Shown: one piece after another, positions 29,486 through 38,241 of the stretch
Position numbering within the stretch: the first letter of the stretch is position 1
How the letters are laid out: every line of letters begins with the position of its first letter
Source: an uncultured Prochlorococcus sp.
GTDB taxonomy: Bacteria > Cyanobacteriota > Cyanobacteriia > PCC-6307 > Cyanobiaceae
Length of the DNA stretch: 64,000 nucleotides
Direction: 5' to 3'
NCBI GenBank assembly: GCA_902590775.1
Contig: CACIYC010000002.1
Span: 25,372 to 89,371 of the forward strand
Position numbers and translations under genes: made by a program
Notes under the pieces: model-generated
The model's input: the letters and a program-made list of their open reading frames with translations, nothing else
Database searches by the model: none
What the model was told of the DNA's origin: nothing

Positions 29486-29842
29486 ATGACTAAAAAACCA
29501 ACTCTTCCATCTTCCCCTCGATCACAAGGATCACGTTTAATTGAGAATAATGTAGCTAGAAAGGTTCATAGGAATAAAACTAGAAAGGGTAAAGAAAATA
29601 GTGATGTATTAGTTTCTGCGGTCATCAGTTCATATTTATTGACTCATTTGCACCATGTTTTGCAAAAAGCAGAATTTTCTGCAAATAACGAAGGAAGAAG
29701 CGTTCAGGCTGATAATTTTGCACAACTAAGAAAGGTCTTATGTATGGATGCAAGAAGTATGAAAGATGCATCTGCATTAGGTATGAGAGAGGCTGATTCA
29801 GGAAAATTTCATGATTCAAACTTTGGGCCAAAAGTGGCTTAA
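29486..29842 (+). CDS. Conserved protein of unknown function
   Basis: A 118-residue basic protein. The first 45 residues are polar and Lys/Arg-rich, and the rest is helical (VLVSAVISSYLLTHLHHVLQKA). A DARSMKDASALGMREAD segment is near residue 90. I do not recognise a domain, but the gene and the next one sit together downstream of the ribbon-helix-helix gene. ATG start. Confidence 0.75.
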   Translation: MTKKPTLPSSPRSQGSRLIENNVARKVHRNKTRKGKENSDVLVSAVISSYLLTHLHHVLQKAEFSANNEGRSVQADNFAQLRKVLCMDARSMKDASALGMREADSGKFHDSNFGPKVA

Positions 29843-29874
29843 ATGAATAAGGTAAAGCAGTTGTCAATTTTCTT

Positions 29875-30108
29875 ATGAGCCGCAGCAATGTAGATCAGCT
29901 TTATCATCGGATTGAGGAAAACTCTTCATACAGAAAAGCTCTTTTTCGTCAAGCTTTGCAGGATCCACAAGGAGCGTTGAAATCAATAGTTCAAATAGGA
30001 GATGATCTTGGCTTACCTGTTTCTATAGAAGATGTGAAGGAATATCTTGCACATCTTGATGATACGGATACTAAGCAATGGTTTATAAAAGCTAGAGGGG
30101 GGCTTTGA
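29875..30108 (+). CDS. Nif11-like domain protein
   Basis: A 77-residue protein whose layout matches the Nif11 family: a helix QLYHRIEENSSYRKALFRQ, a short linker DPQGALKSIVQIGDDLGLPV and then IEDVKEYL. Nif11 domains occur as leader peptides of some peptide natural products (including prochlorosins) and as stand-alone proteins. Here there is no C-terminal cysteine-rich core peptide and no modification gene nearby, so a stand-alone role is likely. Its last 17 bases overlap an antisense small membrane-protein frame. Confidence 0.65.
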   Translation: MSRSNVDQLYHRIEENSSYRKALFRQALQDPQGALKSIVQIGDDLGLPVSIEDVKEYLAHLDDTDTKQWFIKARGGL

Positions 30109-30271
30109 TATTTGGACTTTTTTGTTTCGTCTTTTCTTTGATTAAAGGTACTTTTTGCAATTCTCTTTTTTCATAACCTCCTCCGCCTGCCAAAGTCCAA
30201 AAAAACCAATAGCTAGGGATAGCCAATCCTGCGGCTAAAAACAAAGCAGCAATTTGTTCTAGTCTTATCAT
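30092..30271 (-). CDS. Small single-span membrane protein, 59 residues
   Basis: An ATG frame on the minus strand encodes MIRLEQIAALFLAAGLAI, one membrane helix (about 6-29), a GGGGY turn and a Lys-rich tail ending NIKAPL. Coding content looks good, and I believe similar short proteins occur in marine picocyanobacteria. Function unknown. It runs convergently into the Nif11-like gene, overlapping it by 17 bp. Confidence 0.6.
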   Translation of the reverse strand: MIRLEQIAALFLAAGLAIPSYWFFWTLAGGGGYEKRELQKVPLIKEKTKQKSPNIKAPL

Positions 30272-30358
30272 TATTCAAACTTAGTAGACTTGGAAGTTTA
30301 GTATTTAAGCTCTGCATCCGTGAGCAGTTTAACTTTATTTATATGAGGCATCTTTTTA

Positions 30359-32071
30359 GTGATTAGACTTGAGCGAGTTAGTAAAATTTATCCTACAGCG
30401 GAAGTTCTTAAAGAAATTACGTGGGAAATTAGATCTGGCCAACGAATTGGTCTGGTTGGAGTCAATGGTGCAGGCAAATCCACTCAATTAAGAATCATTG
30501 CTGGATTAGAAGAAGTAAGTGGAGGTGAAGTTATTTATGAGGGTGAACCTCGAATAGCTTATTTGCAGCAAGAGTTTGATGTTGATTTAAATAGAACTGT
30601 TAGGCAGGAACTTTTTCAAGCATTTGATGTTGCTTCAAAGGTTTTAAATCAAATACATGAGATTGAGGATGAAATGGTATCAAATAGAGCTTTATTAGAT
30701 AGCACTTACCTTGATTCTTTGGTTAAGCAGCACGGAAATCTTCAAATTAGCTTTGAATCTTTACATGGTTATGAGTTGGAGGCAAAAATTGAGAAGTCTT
30801 TAGTAAATATCGGTTTTTCTTCTAGTGATGGGGATCGATTTATTAGGGATTTTTCTGGAGGTTGGCAAATGAGGGTTGCTTTAGGGAAAATTATTTTGCA
30901 AGAACCAGATTTATTATTATTAGATGAACCAACTAATCATTTAGATTTAGATACAATTGATTGGCTTGAGAATTATCTTTTAAATCAAACTTCTGCAATG
31001 GTTATTATTAGCCATGATCGAAGCTTTTTAGATAGAATTTGTACGCATATAGTATGTACGGAAAGAGGGATATCTCGAACTTATCTTGGAAATTATACTC
31101 AATACTTAGATCAAAAGAATCTCGAAGTTGAATCACAGAAAGCATCTTTTGATCGCCAACAAAAAGAATTATCAGCTCAACAGGATTATATTGATAGGTT
31201 TAGAGCTAGTGCTACCAGAAGTAGCCAAGCGAAGAGTAGAGAGAAACTATTAAATAAAATAGAAAGAATAGATATGCCTGAATCAGAATTAATTAAGCCT
31301 AAATTTTCTTTTCCAGAAGCACCTAAGTCTGGTAAAAGAGTACTTGAAATACGTGATCTAACACATACTTATGATGATAAAATAATCTTTTTAGGAGCTA
31401 AACTTGCAATTGAGGCAGGAGACCATATTGCAATTTTAGGGCCGAATGGTTCCGGTAAATCGACATTGTTGCGCTTAATAATGGGCATAGAAACTCCTGA
31501 GGATGGAATAGCAGAGCTTGGAAAACATAATATTGTAGCTAACTATTTTGAACAAAATCAATCTGAGGCTTTAAATTTGGAGCTTACAGTTTTACAAACT
31601 TTGTTTGAAGCTGTTCCAGATTGGACTCAAACAAAAGTACGTTCTCTCCTAGGAGGTCTTGGTTTTAGTAATGATGATGTATTCAAGAAGATTTCTGATC
31701 TTAGTGGTGGAGAAAAAGCTCGAGTTGCATTAGCTTTGATAATAGTTAGCCCTTGTAATTTAATGCTTCTTGATGAACCAACGAATCATTTAGATATTCC
31801 TGCTAAAGAAATGCTTGAAACTGCAATTAGAGAGTTTAAAGGATCTTTAATTCTCGTATCACACGATCGATTTTTTATATCAAAAGTTGCCAATCGAATT
31901 GTAGAAATAAGAGATGGTCAGTTGTTATTTTATAAAGGTAACTATGATTATTTTATCTCTAAGAAAAGAGAGGAAAAAGAATTGGCGGAGATGATTATTA
32001 AAAACGCTGAAAAAGAAGCAAAAAGAGTTGCTAAACGTAAGTTGCAGAGAAAAAAAGCTAAAAGGATCTAA
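30359..32071 (+). CDS. ABC-F family ATPase (Uup-like)
   Basis: A 570-residue protein with two ABC ATPase domains and no membrane segments. First Walker A GVNGAGKSTQLR (about 40), signature FSGGWQMRVALG, Walker B LLLLDEPTNHLD. Second Walker [13 protein letters not shown] (about 360), signature LSGGEKARVALA, Walker B LMLLDEPTNHLD. The charged linker between domains (residues 255-310) is that of ABC-F. Family members act on the ribosome or in DNA processing; exact role unknown. Start is GTG 30359. Confidence 0.93.
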   Translation: MIRLERVSKIYPTAEVLKEITWEIRSGQRIGLVGVNGAGKSTQLRIIAGLEEVSGGEVIYEGEPRIAYLQQEFDVDLNRTVRQELFQAFDVASKVLNQIHEIEDEMVSNRALLDSTYLDSLVKQHGNLQISFESLHGYELEAKIEKSLVNIGFSSSDGDRFIRDFSGGWQMRVALGKIILQEPDLLLLDEPTNHLDLDTIDWLENYLLNQTSAMVIISHDRSFLDRICTHIVCTERGISRTYLGNYTQYLDQKNLEVESQKASFDRQQKELSAQQDYIDRFRASATRSSQAKSREKLLNKIERIDMPESELIKPKFSFPEAPKSGKRVLEIRDLTHTYDDKIIFLGAKLAIEAGDHIAILGPNGSGKSTLLRLIMGIETPEDGIAELGKHNIVANYFEQNQSEALNLELTVLQTLFEAVPDWTQTKVRSLLGGLGFSNDDVFKKISDLSGGEKARVALALIIVSPCNLMLLDEPTNHLDIPAKEMLETAIREFKGSLILVSHDRFFISKVANRIVEIRDGQLLFYKGNYDYFISKKREEKELAEMIIKNAEKEAKRVAKRKLQRKKAKRI

Positions 32072-32116
32072 GTAGAATTCTTCTATTATTATTCCTTATT
32101 TATCTAACATTAGTTT

Positions 32117-33280
32117 TCAATATTGCTCAAATTCACTAATGTCTTTTGGCATTATAAAAGTTTTGAATTTTTTGTTATTTCTTAAAATTGTAAATTCCAT
32201 TTCATTATCAATACCATTATTGTTAATTGCAATTACTACATCTCTAGGAGATTTAATCTCTTTTTCATCAATAGCAATAATAATATCCTCGGATTTTAAG
32301 CCTTTTATTGCTGCTGGACTATTTGGCAAAACATAATTAATTAAAGCACCTTTTAAAATTTTTTTATTTAACTTCTTTTCATACAAATTTGGGTAGGAAA
32401 GACTGACACCAATTATTGCATGGATAGCCTTACCATTTAATGCTAATTGATTGGCAATATTTATGGCTTGGTTTATTGGAATTGCAAATCCAATTCCTGC
32501 TCCGGGTCCAGAATGAATTAAAGTATTTATTCCAATTACTTCTCCATCCGCATTCAGTAAAGGCCCACCAGAATTTCCAGGGTTTATTGCAGCATCGGTT
32601 TGTATTAAATTTAGTCTTTTATTTGCTATGCCTAATTGAGAAACATTTCTATTTAGATTACTAATAATTCCCAAAGTGACTGTTTTCTCTAATCCATATG
32701 GATTGCCTACAGCAATAGCCCAGTCTCCTACTTTTATCTCATCAGAATTTCCTAAAGTTGCTTTAGGCCATGGTCCTACACTATCAAGTCTAATTACTGC
32801 TAAATCTGTAAGAGAATCTTCTCCAACAACTCTTCCGGAAACTCTTCTTCCATCTGATAATCCTACAACTAGTTTATCTGTTTTTTCTACAACATGTGCA
32901 TTGGTAAGTACAAGACCTGCTGATGAAAAAATAACACCACTTCCTTGTACTCTTTCAATTCTCCATTGAGACGAATTGATATTAGGTAGATCTAGAAATT
33001 TTTGAAGATAAGGATCTATTAATAAGCTTGGTGGAATGAGATATCGTTGTTTATTGCGAACCTTTCTTTGAGTATCAATAGTAACTACTGCTGCCCCGCT
33101 TCTTTCCAATGCTTCTGAAACAAAAGATTTCTTTGCAAAAATTGGACTATCTGTTTGTTTAACTTTTCGTGTAAGTGGTATTGGGTAAGAAATATCTTTT
33201 GTAAAAGATAATGCAATAATAAATAGACTTATAAAATAAGTTAATTTCTTTGGATATCTTTTGATTTTGAAGAAAAACAT
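32117..33280 (-). CDS. HtrA/Deg-family serine protease
   Basis: A 387-residue trypsin-like protease. Residues 1-28 form an N-terminal membrane anchor or signal (FISLFIIALSF). The catalytic triad is His in LTNAHVV (about 125), Asp in SLTDLAVI (about 156) and Ser in NPGNSGGPL (about 234). A C-terminal PDZ domain (about 285-375) contains VLPNSPAAIKGLKSEDII. It likely degrades damaged proteins in the periplasm or thylakoid lumen. Which of the three cyanobacterial paralogs (HtrA, HhoA, HhoB) it matches cannot be told. Confidence 0.93.
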   Translation of the reverse strand: MFFFKIKRYPKKLTYFISLFIIALSFTKDISYPIPLTRKVKQTDSPIFAKKSFVSEALERSGAAVVTIDTQRKVRNKQRYLIPPSLLIDPYLQKFLDLPNINSSQWRIERVQGSGVIFSSAGLVLTNAHVVEKTDKLVVGLSDGRRVSGRVVGEDSLTDLAVIRLDSVGPWPKATLGNSDEIKVGDWAIAVGNPYGLEKTVTLGIISNLNRNVSQLGIANKRLNLIQTDAAINPGNSGGPLLNADGEVIGINTLIHSGPGAGIGFAIPINQAINIANQLALNGKAIHAIIGVSLSYPNLYEKKLNKKILKGALINYVLPNSPAAIKGLKSEDIIIAIDEKEIKSPRDVVIAINNNGIDNEMEFTILRNNKKFKTFIMPKDISEFEQY

Positions 33281-33373
33281 TTATTCTATTGTGTTTATAT
33301 TCCGAGACTTTTGATAATAGGCTGACTTGACGTAGAATCATTGTTTTTTGGTGTCAATTGCTTGAGACAATTA

Positions 33374-33532
33374 CTATGGTTTTTTAGCTTTTTTGAAAAG
33401 TAGAAAAATTTCATGACTTGAAAATGATAAAAAATCGGCTGGCTTTCTATAAATATTTTGATTATGTTCTTTTTCTATTCTTGCAATTAAGGTTTGGCTG
33501 CCAACAGTTATTATAAATGCATTAGCTTGCAT
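33374..33532 (-). CDS. Possible small protein, 52 residues
   Basis: In the 298-bp gap between the HtrA gene and the DUF2973 gene an ATG frame on the minus strand reads MQANAFIITVGSQTLIARIEK and then a polar stretch ending FLLFKKAKKP. It has one plausible beta-rich segment and no membrane span. I do not recognise it. The coding look is fair but rests on one short frame, so treat it as provisional. Confidence 0.42.
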   Translation of the reverse strand: MQANAFIITVGSQTLIARIEKEHNQNIYRKPADFLSFSSHEIFLLFKKAKKP

Positions 33533-33578
33533 AGTTTCTCTTATTTAAAAGACATTTTATTTTTTGCATATTAAAATT

Positions 33579-33842
33579 ATGTTCGACTCTGTATTCCCAT
33601 TTTTATATGCTTGTGTCTTAATCCTCCTTCTATGGCAAGCATTGCGGGTTATGTCTAGAGGTTTTGTTGCTGCTAATTCACTTCAACGATCTAAAAAACA
33701 GATGTCTAAAGATCGGACGGGTAAATTTACTGTTCATCCTGAATTACTTAATGAAGAAGGCCAGATTACAGATGAGGATCTTTTGACTGTTCGATTCTCT
33801 AATGATATGGATCCTCCAAAGCAAACCGAATCGTCTTCTTAA
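33579..33842 (+). CDS. DUF2973 family membrane protein
   Basis: An 87-residue protein with an N-terminal membrane span (about 4-24) and a soluble tail with DRTGKFTVHPELLNEEGQITDEDLLTVRFS, which is the mark of the cyanobacterial DUF2973 family. Function unknown. I chose ATG 33579 (MFDSVFPFL); the frame also opens 5 codons upstream. It is followed by another cyanobacterial unknown on the same strand. Confidence 0.82.
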   Translation: MFDSVFPFLYACVLILLLWQALRVMSRGFVAANSLQRSKKQMSKDRTGKFTVHPELLNEEGQITDEDLLTVRFSNDMDPPKQTESSS

Positions 33843-33904
33843 TAGCTATAATTAGTGACTATTAGGAAGACAAGTATTTCTTCAATTAAACAAGGGGTAA
33901 AATT

Positions 33905-34288
33905 TTGGAGCAAAGAACACGAGTAGTTGGAGCTGTAATTAAATCTTTGAGGCTTCCCCCTAGATTTAGATTACGTCTAGTTAAGGAAGATCCTGTTCGC
34001 CTTGAATTGAGTCTTACTCCTGCATATGGCAAAGAGCCTGTCCAAGTTGGGTTGGTTGAATCTTTGGATTTGGTTGCACGAAGAGATCGAGAGGGGCGAA
34101 TTCCAAGAGATCTGCAAGGAACATGGGATTGGACTGTCCGTCATGGCAAAGTTAGTACTGGAGGATGGAATCCTTTTTTAAAAGAGGCGCTCCAAACAAT
34201 GTTTGAGACTGGTTTGCCTGCAATAATTTATGAGGAGTTAACAGGCGAGGAATATCATCCAGTTGATGGAACAAAACATGTTCGTTAA
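33905..34288 (+). CDS. Conserved cyanobacterial protein of unknown function
   Basis: A 127-residue soluble protein with many basic residues near the start (RTRVVGAVIKSLRLPPRFRLRL) and a segment DLQGTWDWTVRHGKVSTGGWNPFLKEALQTM. It looks like a family conserved in cyanobacteria, but I cannot name it. TTG start with AGGGG about 9 bases upstream. Sits between the DUF2973 gene and the second hli gene. Confidence 0.75.
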   Translation: MEQRTRVVGAVIKSLRLPPRFRLRLVKEDPVRLELSLTPAYGKEPVQVGLVESLDLVARRDREGRIPRDLQGTWDWTVRHGKVSTGGWNPFLKEALQTMFETGLPAIIYEELTGEEYHPVDGTKHVR

Positions 34289-34368
34289 ATGATCAGTAAA
34301 GTTTCTTTAGGCAAATAAATAACTTTTTTCTCGTTACTCGATAGAATTTATTTAATTTCACAAAAATC

Positions 34369-34518
34369 ATGTCATCTGAAGATATCGAACCTCGCTATGG
34401 ATTTGTAAATTATGCTGAGATTTGGAATGGCAGGTTAGCCATGCTTGGAATTGTTATTGGATTGAGCACAGAATTACTAACAGGACAGGGAATTCTTGGG
34501 CAAATTGGATTTGGTTGA
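34369..34518 (+). CDS. hli: High-light-inducible protein, short form
   Basis: A 49-residue protein. The text EIWNGRLAMLGIVIGLSTE has the single-helix chlorophyll-binding motif (E, N, R) and the following helix. It starts MSSEDIEPRYGFVNYA, the usual N-terminus of short Hli proteins. A TAGAAT element at 34342-34347 may be part of its promoter. It lies between the unknown gene at 33905 and xseA. Confidence 0.93.
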   Translation: MSSEDIEPRYGFVNYAEIWNGRLAMLGIVIGLSTELLTGQGILGQIGFG

Positions 34519-34550
34519 TTGCTTTAAAAATTTGATTTTGGTTAATAATC

Positions 34551-35705
34551 TTGAATAATGAAACGATTCCTAATTTTTCAATTCAGGAGCTCAATCAAGC
34601 AATAGGAGATCTTGTTTCCAGGGGATTTGCTCCAAGATTTTTTTTACATGCTTCTGTTTCCAGTTCTAGATTAAAAAATGGTCATTTATGGCTCACACTA
34701 ACTGATGGAGATGCAAGTATTTCTGCTGTCATTTGGTCTTCATCATTAAAATTCATTTCTTTTCATCCCAAGGATGATGATGGCGTTGAAATACTTGGAA
34801 AATTAAATTTTTGGAAAAATAGAGCAACTCTAATAGTTCAAGTTATACAAATCAGGCCAACACTTTCCACAGTATTAAAAAAATTTGAGAAGGTGCGTTC
34901 TTTATTAATTCAAGAAGGTTTGATTAATGAAGCAAGACGAAGGGCGTTACCAAAGTTTCCGAATGCTATTGCAATTTGTACGAGTGTACCAAGTTCTGCT
35001 TATGCCGATGTTCTTCGAATAGCCAAAGAACGTTGGCCACTTACAAAGTTATTTGTTTTTCCTATACCTGTTCAAGGTGATGTAGCAGCAAAGATTAAAT
35101 CAGTAATATCTGATTTAGCTAAGTTTTATGATCAGTTAGGTATTGAAGCAATTATCGTCACAAGAGGCGGAGGTAGTAGAGAGGATTTGATGGTTTTTGA
35201 TGATGATGAGTTATGCAGAGAATTAGCATATTTTCCAGTGCCAGTAATTACGGGAATAGGCCATGAAGATGATTTGACAGTGGCAGATTTAGTTTCTGAC
35301 CATAGATCGGCAACTCCTACGGCTGCAATTGTCGATTTATTACCTAGCAAAGCAATGGCGCGAAATGAGCTAGATCAGATTAAACAAAGATCCCAAGATT
35401 TTGTTAATTGGATTATTCAAAGAAAATATCAAATAATTTCAGATAGAAGAAAAATAATGTTAGATATTCCACCTATTTCAATCTTTAATAAAAAAAAAGA
35501 GAAATTATTTCAAAGGTCTGAAATTCTTAATGCTTTATCTCCTCAAAGCATTTTAAAAAGAGGGTTTTGTATTCTGAGAAATCATTTAAATCACTCAGTA
35601 AAAAGTATTAATGATGTCAATTTAGAAGAAAAAGTATTGATAGATTGTGCAGATGGTTCTATAGAATCAATAGTTAAGAAAGTTTCTCCACATACTTTGA
35701 ACTAA
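34551..35705 (+). CDS. xseA: Exodeoxyribonuclease VII large subunit
   Basis: A 384-residue nuclease subunit that degrades single-stranded DNA from both ends. The N-terminal OB-fold is at residues 1-105; the catalytic part includes ICTSVPSSAYADVLR, the IIVTRGGGSREDLMVFDDDEL block and FPVPVITGIGHEDDLTVADLVSDHRSATPTAA (in parts). It is shorter than the E. coli protein (456), mainly in the C-terminal coiled-coil. TTG start. It overlaps xseB by 1 bp. Confidence 0.95.
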   Translation: MNNETIPNFSIQELNQAIGDLVSRGFAPRFFLHASVSSSRLKNGHLWLTLTDGDASISAVIWSSSLKFISFHPKDDDGVEILGKLNFWKNRATLIVQVIQIRPTLSTVLKKFEKVRSLLIQEGLINEARRRALPKFPNAIAICTSVPSSAYADVLRIAKERWPLTKLFVFPIPVQGDVAAKIKSVISDLAKFYDQLGIEAIIVTRGGGSREDLMVFDDDELCRELAYFPVPVITGIGHEDDLTVADLVSDHRSATPTAAIVDLLPSKAMARNELDQIKQRSQDFVNWIIQRKYQIISDRRKIMLDIPPISIFNKKKEKLFQRSEILNALSPQSILKRGFCILRNHLNHSVKSINDVNLEEKVLIDCADGSIESIVKKVSPHTLN

Positions 35706-36013
35706 TGAAAAAATCAAAAGTTAATCAATCTTCTGATATTGAATCAGATAGTAAGATAAAAAAACAAGCATTAACAAATCAAAATAAAAAGCTTTTATCT
35801 GAAATCTCTAAATTATCTTATGAACAATCATTAGAAAAATTAGATATTATTATAGCTAATTTACAGAATGAAAATTTTTTAATAGAGGAGCTTCAAGAAA
35901 ATTACCTTAAGGCCAGTTTTTATCTTGAGCATTGTGAGAACTTACTAGAAAATATAGAACAAACAATCATTGAAATTGATTTGAATAAATTTAAATCTAA
36001 AAGAAAAGATTAA
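35705..36013 (+). CDS. xseB: Exodeoxyribonuclease VII small subunit
   Basis: A 102-residue partner of XseA. The core (about residues 35-85) reads LSYEQSLEKLDIIIANLQN and LEHCENLLENIEQTI, the three-helix small-subunit pattern. It has a Lys-rich N-terminal extension of about 30 residues. Its ATG overlaps the stop of xseA, so the two are coupled. It converges on a small zinc-ribbon membrane protein with one base between the stops. Confidence 0.9.
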   Translation: MKKSKVNQSSDIESDSKIKKQALTNQNKKLLSEISKLSYEQSLEKLDIIIANLQNENFLIEELQENYLKASFYLEHCENLLENIEQTIIEIDLNKFKSKRKD

Positions 36014-36014
36014 A

Positions 36015-36344
36015 TTAATCAGTTTCTTTAGCTTCAATATCGATTGTTGCTGAGCTTGCTGGAATATTAAAATTCGTTTCTTGTTTTTCGCTATTATTAC
36101 TTGCACCACATATTGGACAATTTTCAGAAGCTGAAATATATGTGGCACCACATTTCTTGCAATTGATTAAATTTGATTTCAAACTTTTCCAACTAAACCA
36201 TCCTATACCAGCGATTATTATTGATATTAAAAATAATAAGATCATTATTCCACCTGCCATATCTATAAATAATCTTCCTATTGGAGTAGGTAAAACAAAA
36301 AGTATAATAACCGAAAACCAAATAATAGTTAGATTTTTATTCAT
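36015..36344 (-). CDS. Membrane protein with C-terminal zinc ribbon
   Basis: A 109-residue protein with two membrane spans (about 7-23 and 31-51) and a zinc-ribbon motif CKKCGATYISASENCPICG (two CxxC knuckles, about residues 62-80), then a polar tail. Function unknown. The YihY-type gene lies upstream on the same strand with an 11-bp gap, so the two may be co-transcribed. Confidence 0.75.
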   Translation of the reverse strand: MNKNLTIIWFSVIILFVLPTPIGRLFIDMAGGIMILLFLISIIIAGIGWFSWKSLKSNLINCKKCGATYISASENCPICGASNNSEKQETNFNIPASSATIDIEAKETD

Positions 36345-36355
36345 CTTCCTATAGT

Positions 36356-37279
36356 TTAATTAATTTTATTTGGTTTATTAATTCTATTACTGACTAAACC
36401 AATACTCCAACATTGACCAAAATAAATAATTAATCCAACTAACCAAATCCATAAAGTTAAAACTAAAACACCACTAATAATTCCGTATGCTTGAAATCTT
36501 GATCCTAATGAAAGTATTGTTCTACTAACGGCAGAATTTAATAATGTTAGTAAGGTACCTATCATTATTGATCCAGGTATAAGAGGCCTAATAGGTACTC
36601 GGCGTCTAGGTACCAATGCTTGTAATAATAGTGCCATTATTGTGAAACCTATGAAAGGAAACATTATTTGACCAAGTTCAATCAAGGGTATTTTCCCTAA
36701 TGCATCTGTTACTTGAGGGCTAGTATTTTTTAAGTCTGTCCAAAATGCTCCTGGAATCATTCTTAAATAAGAACTAACTTCATCCAGAACCATTAAGACC
36801 CCAACCAACAAAACAACAAAAAATGCTTCAATTCTGTTTCGAATTAGTCTAAAAGCCTGCGCTCTAAGAGGAATTGGACTTGTTTTTGAAGGCAAGGCGT
36901 CTTCCCATAGTCGATCTGAACCTCTCTGTAAGGTCAAATATGCATTACCAGCAGTGATGATAAGAAACATTGCACCTAATATTCCTGCACCAAAGCCTTG
37001 ATTGACCAGCTTGATTAATGTTGTTTCTACTAATCCAACTACAGAAGGAGGTAATACTTGAGCTGCTAATCCAATGATTTGTTGATCCAGTCCTTGCTGT
37101 TTGCCTAAAAACCATGAGGCTACAGATAGTGAAATCAATAAAATTGGGAAGAAAGATTGGAGAGTGTAGTAAGCAAATGCAGCACTGAGGTCTACACAAT
37201 CACACCGATTCCATCTTTGAGAGGCGTTCCAAATACTGCGAATAAACCAGTTTACTTGTTTACGCAAGTGAAATACCAC
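36356..37279 (-). CDS. YihY/BrkB family membrane protein
   Basis: A 307-residue protein with about six membrane spans. The segments AAFAYYTLQSFFPILLISLSVASWFLG and GSRFQAYGIISGVLVLTLWIWL (in parts) are typical of the YihY/BrkB family, once misnamed ribonuclease BN. Members have been suggested to act as transporters, but no function is established. ATG start. Confidence 0.88.
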   Translation of the reverse strand: MVFHLRKQVNWFIRSIWNASQRWNRCDCVDLSAAFAYYTLQSFFPILLISLSVASWFLGKQQGLDQQIIGLAAQVLPPSVVGLVETTLIKLVNQGFGAGILGAMFLIITAGNAYLTLQRGSDRLWEDALPSKTSPIPLRAQAFRLIRNRIEAFFVVLLVGVLMVLDEVSSYLRMIPGAFWTDLKNTSPQVTDALGKIPLIELGQIMFPFIGFTIMALLLQALVPRRRVPIRPLIPGSIMIGTLLTLLNSAVSRTILSLGSRFQAYGIISGVLVLTLWIWLVGLIIYFGQCWSIGLVSNRINKPNKIN

Positions 37280-37415
37280 TCTTTAGAGATCCCAGATTCG
37301 CTAATTTTAGTGTAAAGAGACTAAACATTTAAGTATAAATTTCTTAATTTATATTTTTAATGAGATTATTTAATATTTAATTAATTTCTTTTCTATTAAT
37401 ATTGCTTTAGTTAAT

Positions 37416-38231
37416 TTATTCCATTAGTGTATTACCCCAGGGGCTAAGTTTTTCTAAATCTTGTTTTGATATTGCAGCAATTAGTGGAAAATTAACCGAA
37501 CTTAAGTCTTGACCTTCCTTTATATTTAAAGGATTCATACGTAACCATTTTAAAGAACAACCAAGTTCATTTAAAATTAACCAAGCAGCAGCTAAATCCC
37601 ATATTTTCGGTGTAGCTTCAATGGCTCCAAAAGTTTGCCCTATAGCTACACTTGTCATATTTAGGCTAGAGACTCCTAATAGTCGGATTTTTCCAGGAAA
37701 TCTTTTCTTCGGTTCTTTTTGCAAAATAATAATTGATCGACTACAAAGAGATATACAATCACTTTTTTTGACAATTATATCTTCGTAATTAATTTTTTCA
37801 TTATTAATCCACACTCCACAACCTTTAATTGCAAGAATTCTTTTTTTAAGAGCTGGAATATCAAGAATAGCTGTGTTGGGTTGTCCATTGACAAAACGTG
37901 CAATGGAAATTGCCCAAAAAGGTATCCCTGCGGCAAAATTTGTTGTTCCATCAAGAGGGTCTACTATCCAATACGCTTGCGAGGAAGGAACTATTTTGGA
38001 ACCTTCTTCACTTAAGATTCCTTCTTTGGAGTTCGTAATGGATGAGATACCTTCTACTAAATGCTTATCACTCCATCGATCGCAGCTTGTTATTAGAGTT
38101 CCATCAGGTTTTAACTCAGAATTGATTTTTCCAAAATCATTTAATTGTCTTTGTGCAACTTCGTCAACTAACCGGTTTAAAGACAGCAATTGCCCTTCAT
38201 TAAGTAGTTGGTTGTTTAGATTAATCTTCAT
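37416..38231 (-). CDS. Inositol monophosphatase family protein
   Basis: A 271-residue magnesium-dependent sugar-phosphatase-like enzyme. The motif WIVDPLDGTTNFAAGIPF contains the metal-binding DxxDGT, and EEG upstream supplies another acidic ligand. A later IWDLAAAWLILNELG segment is the second signature. Family members act on inositol phosphate, histidinol phosphate (HisN type) or adenosine bisphosphate (CysQ type); which one cannot be told. It is followed upstream by a TolC-like gene, 10 bp away. Confidence 0.9.
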   Translation of the reverse strand: MKINLNNQLLNEGQLLSLNRLVDEVAQRQLNDFGKINSELKPDGTLITSCDRWSDKHLVEGISSITNSKEGILSEEGSKIVPSSQAYWIVDPLDGTTNFAAGIPFWAISIARFVNGQPNTAILDIPALKKRILAIKGCGVWINNEKINYEDIIVKKSDCISLCSRSIIILQKEPKKRFPGKIRLLGVSSLNMTSVAIGQTFGAIEATPKIWDLAAAWLILNELGCSLKWLRMNPLNIKEGQDLSSVNFPLIAAISKQDLEKLSPWGNTLME

Positions 38232-38241
38232 CGCTATATGA

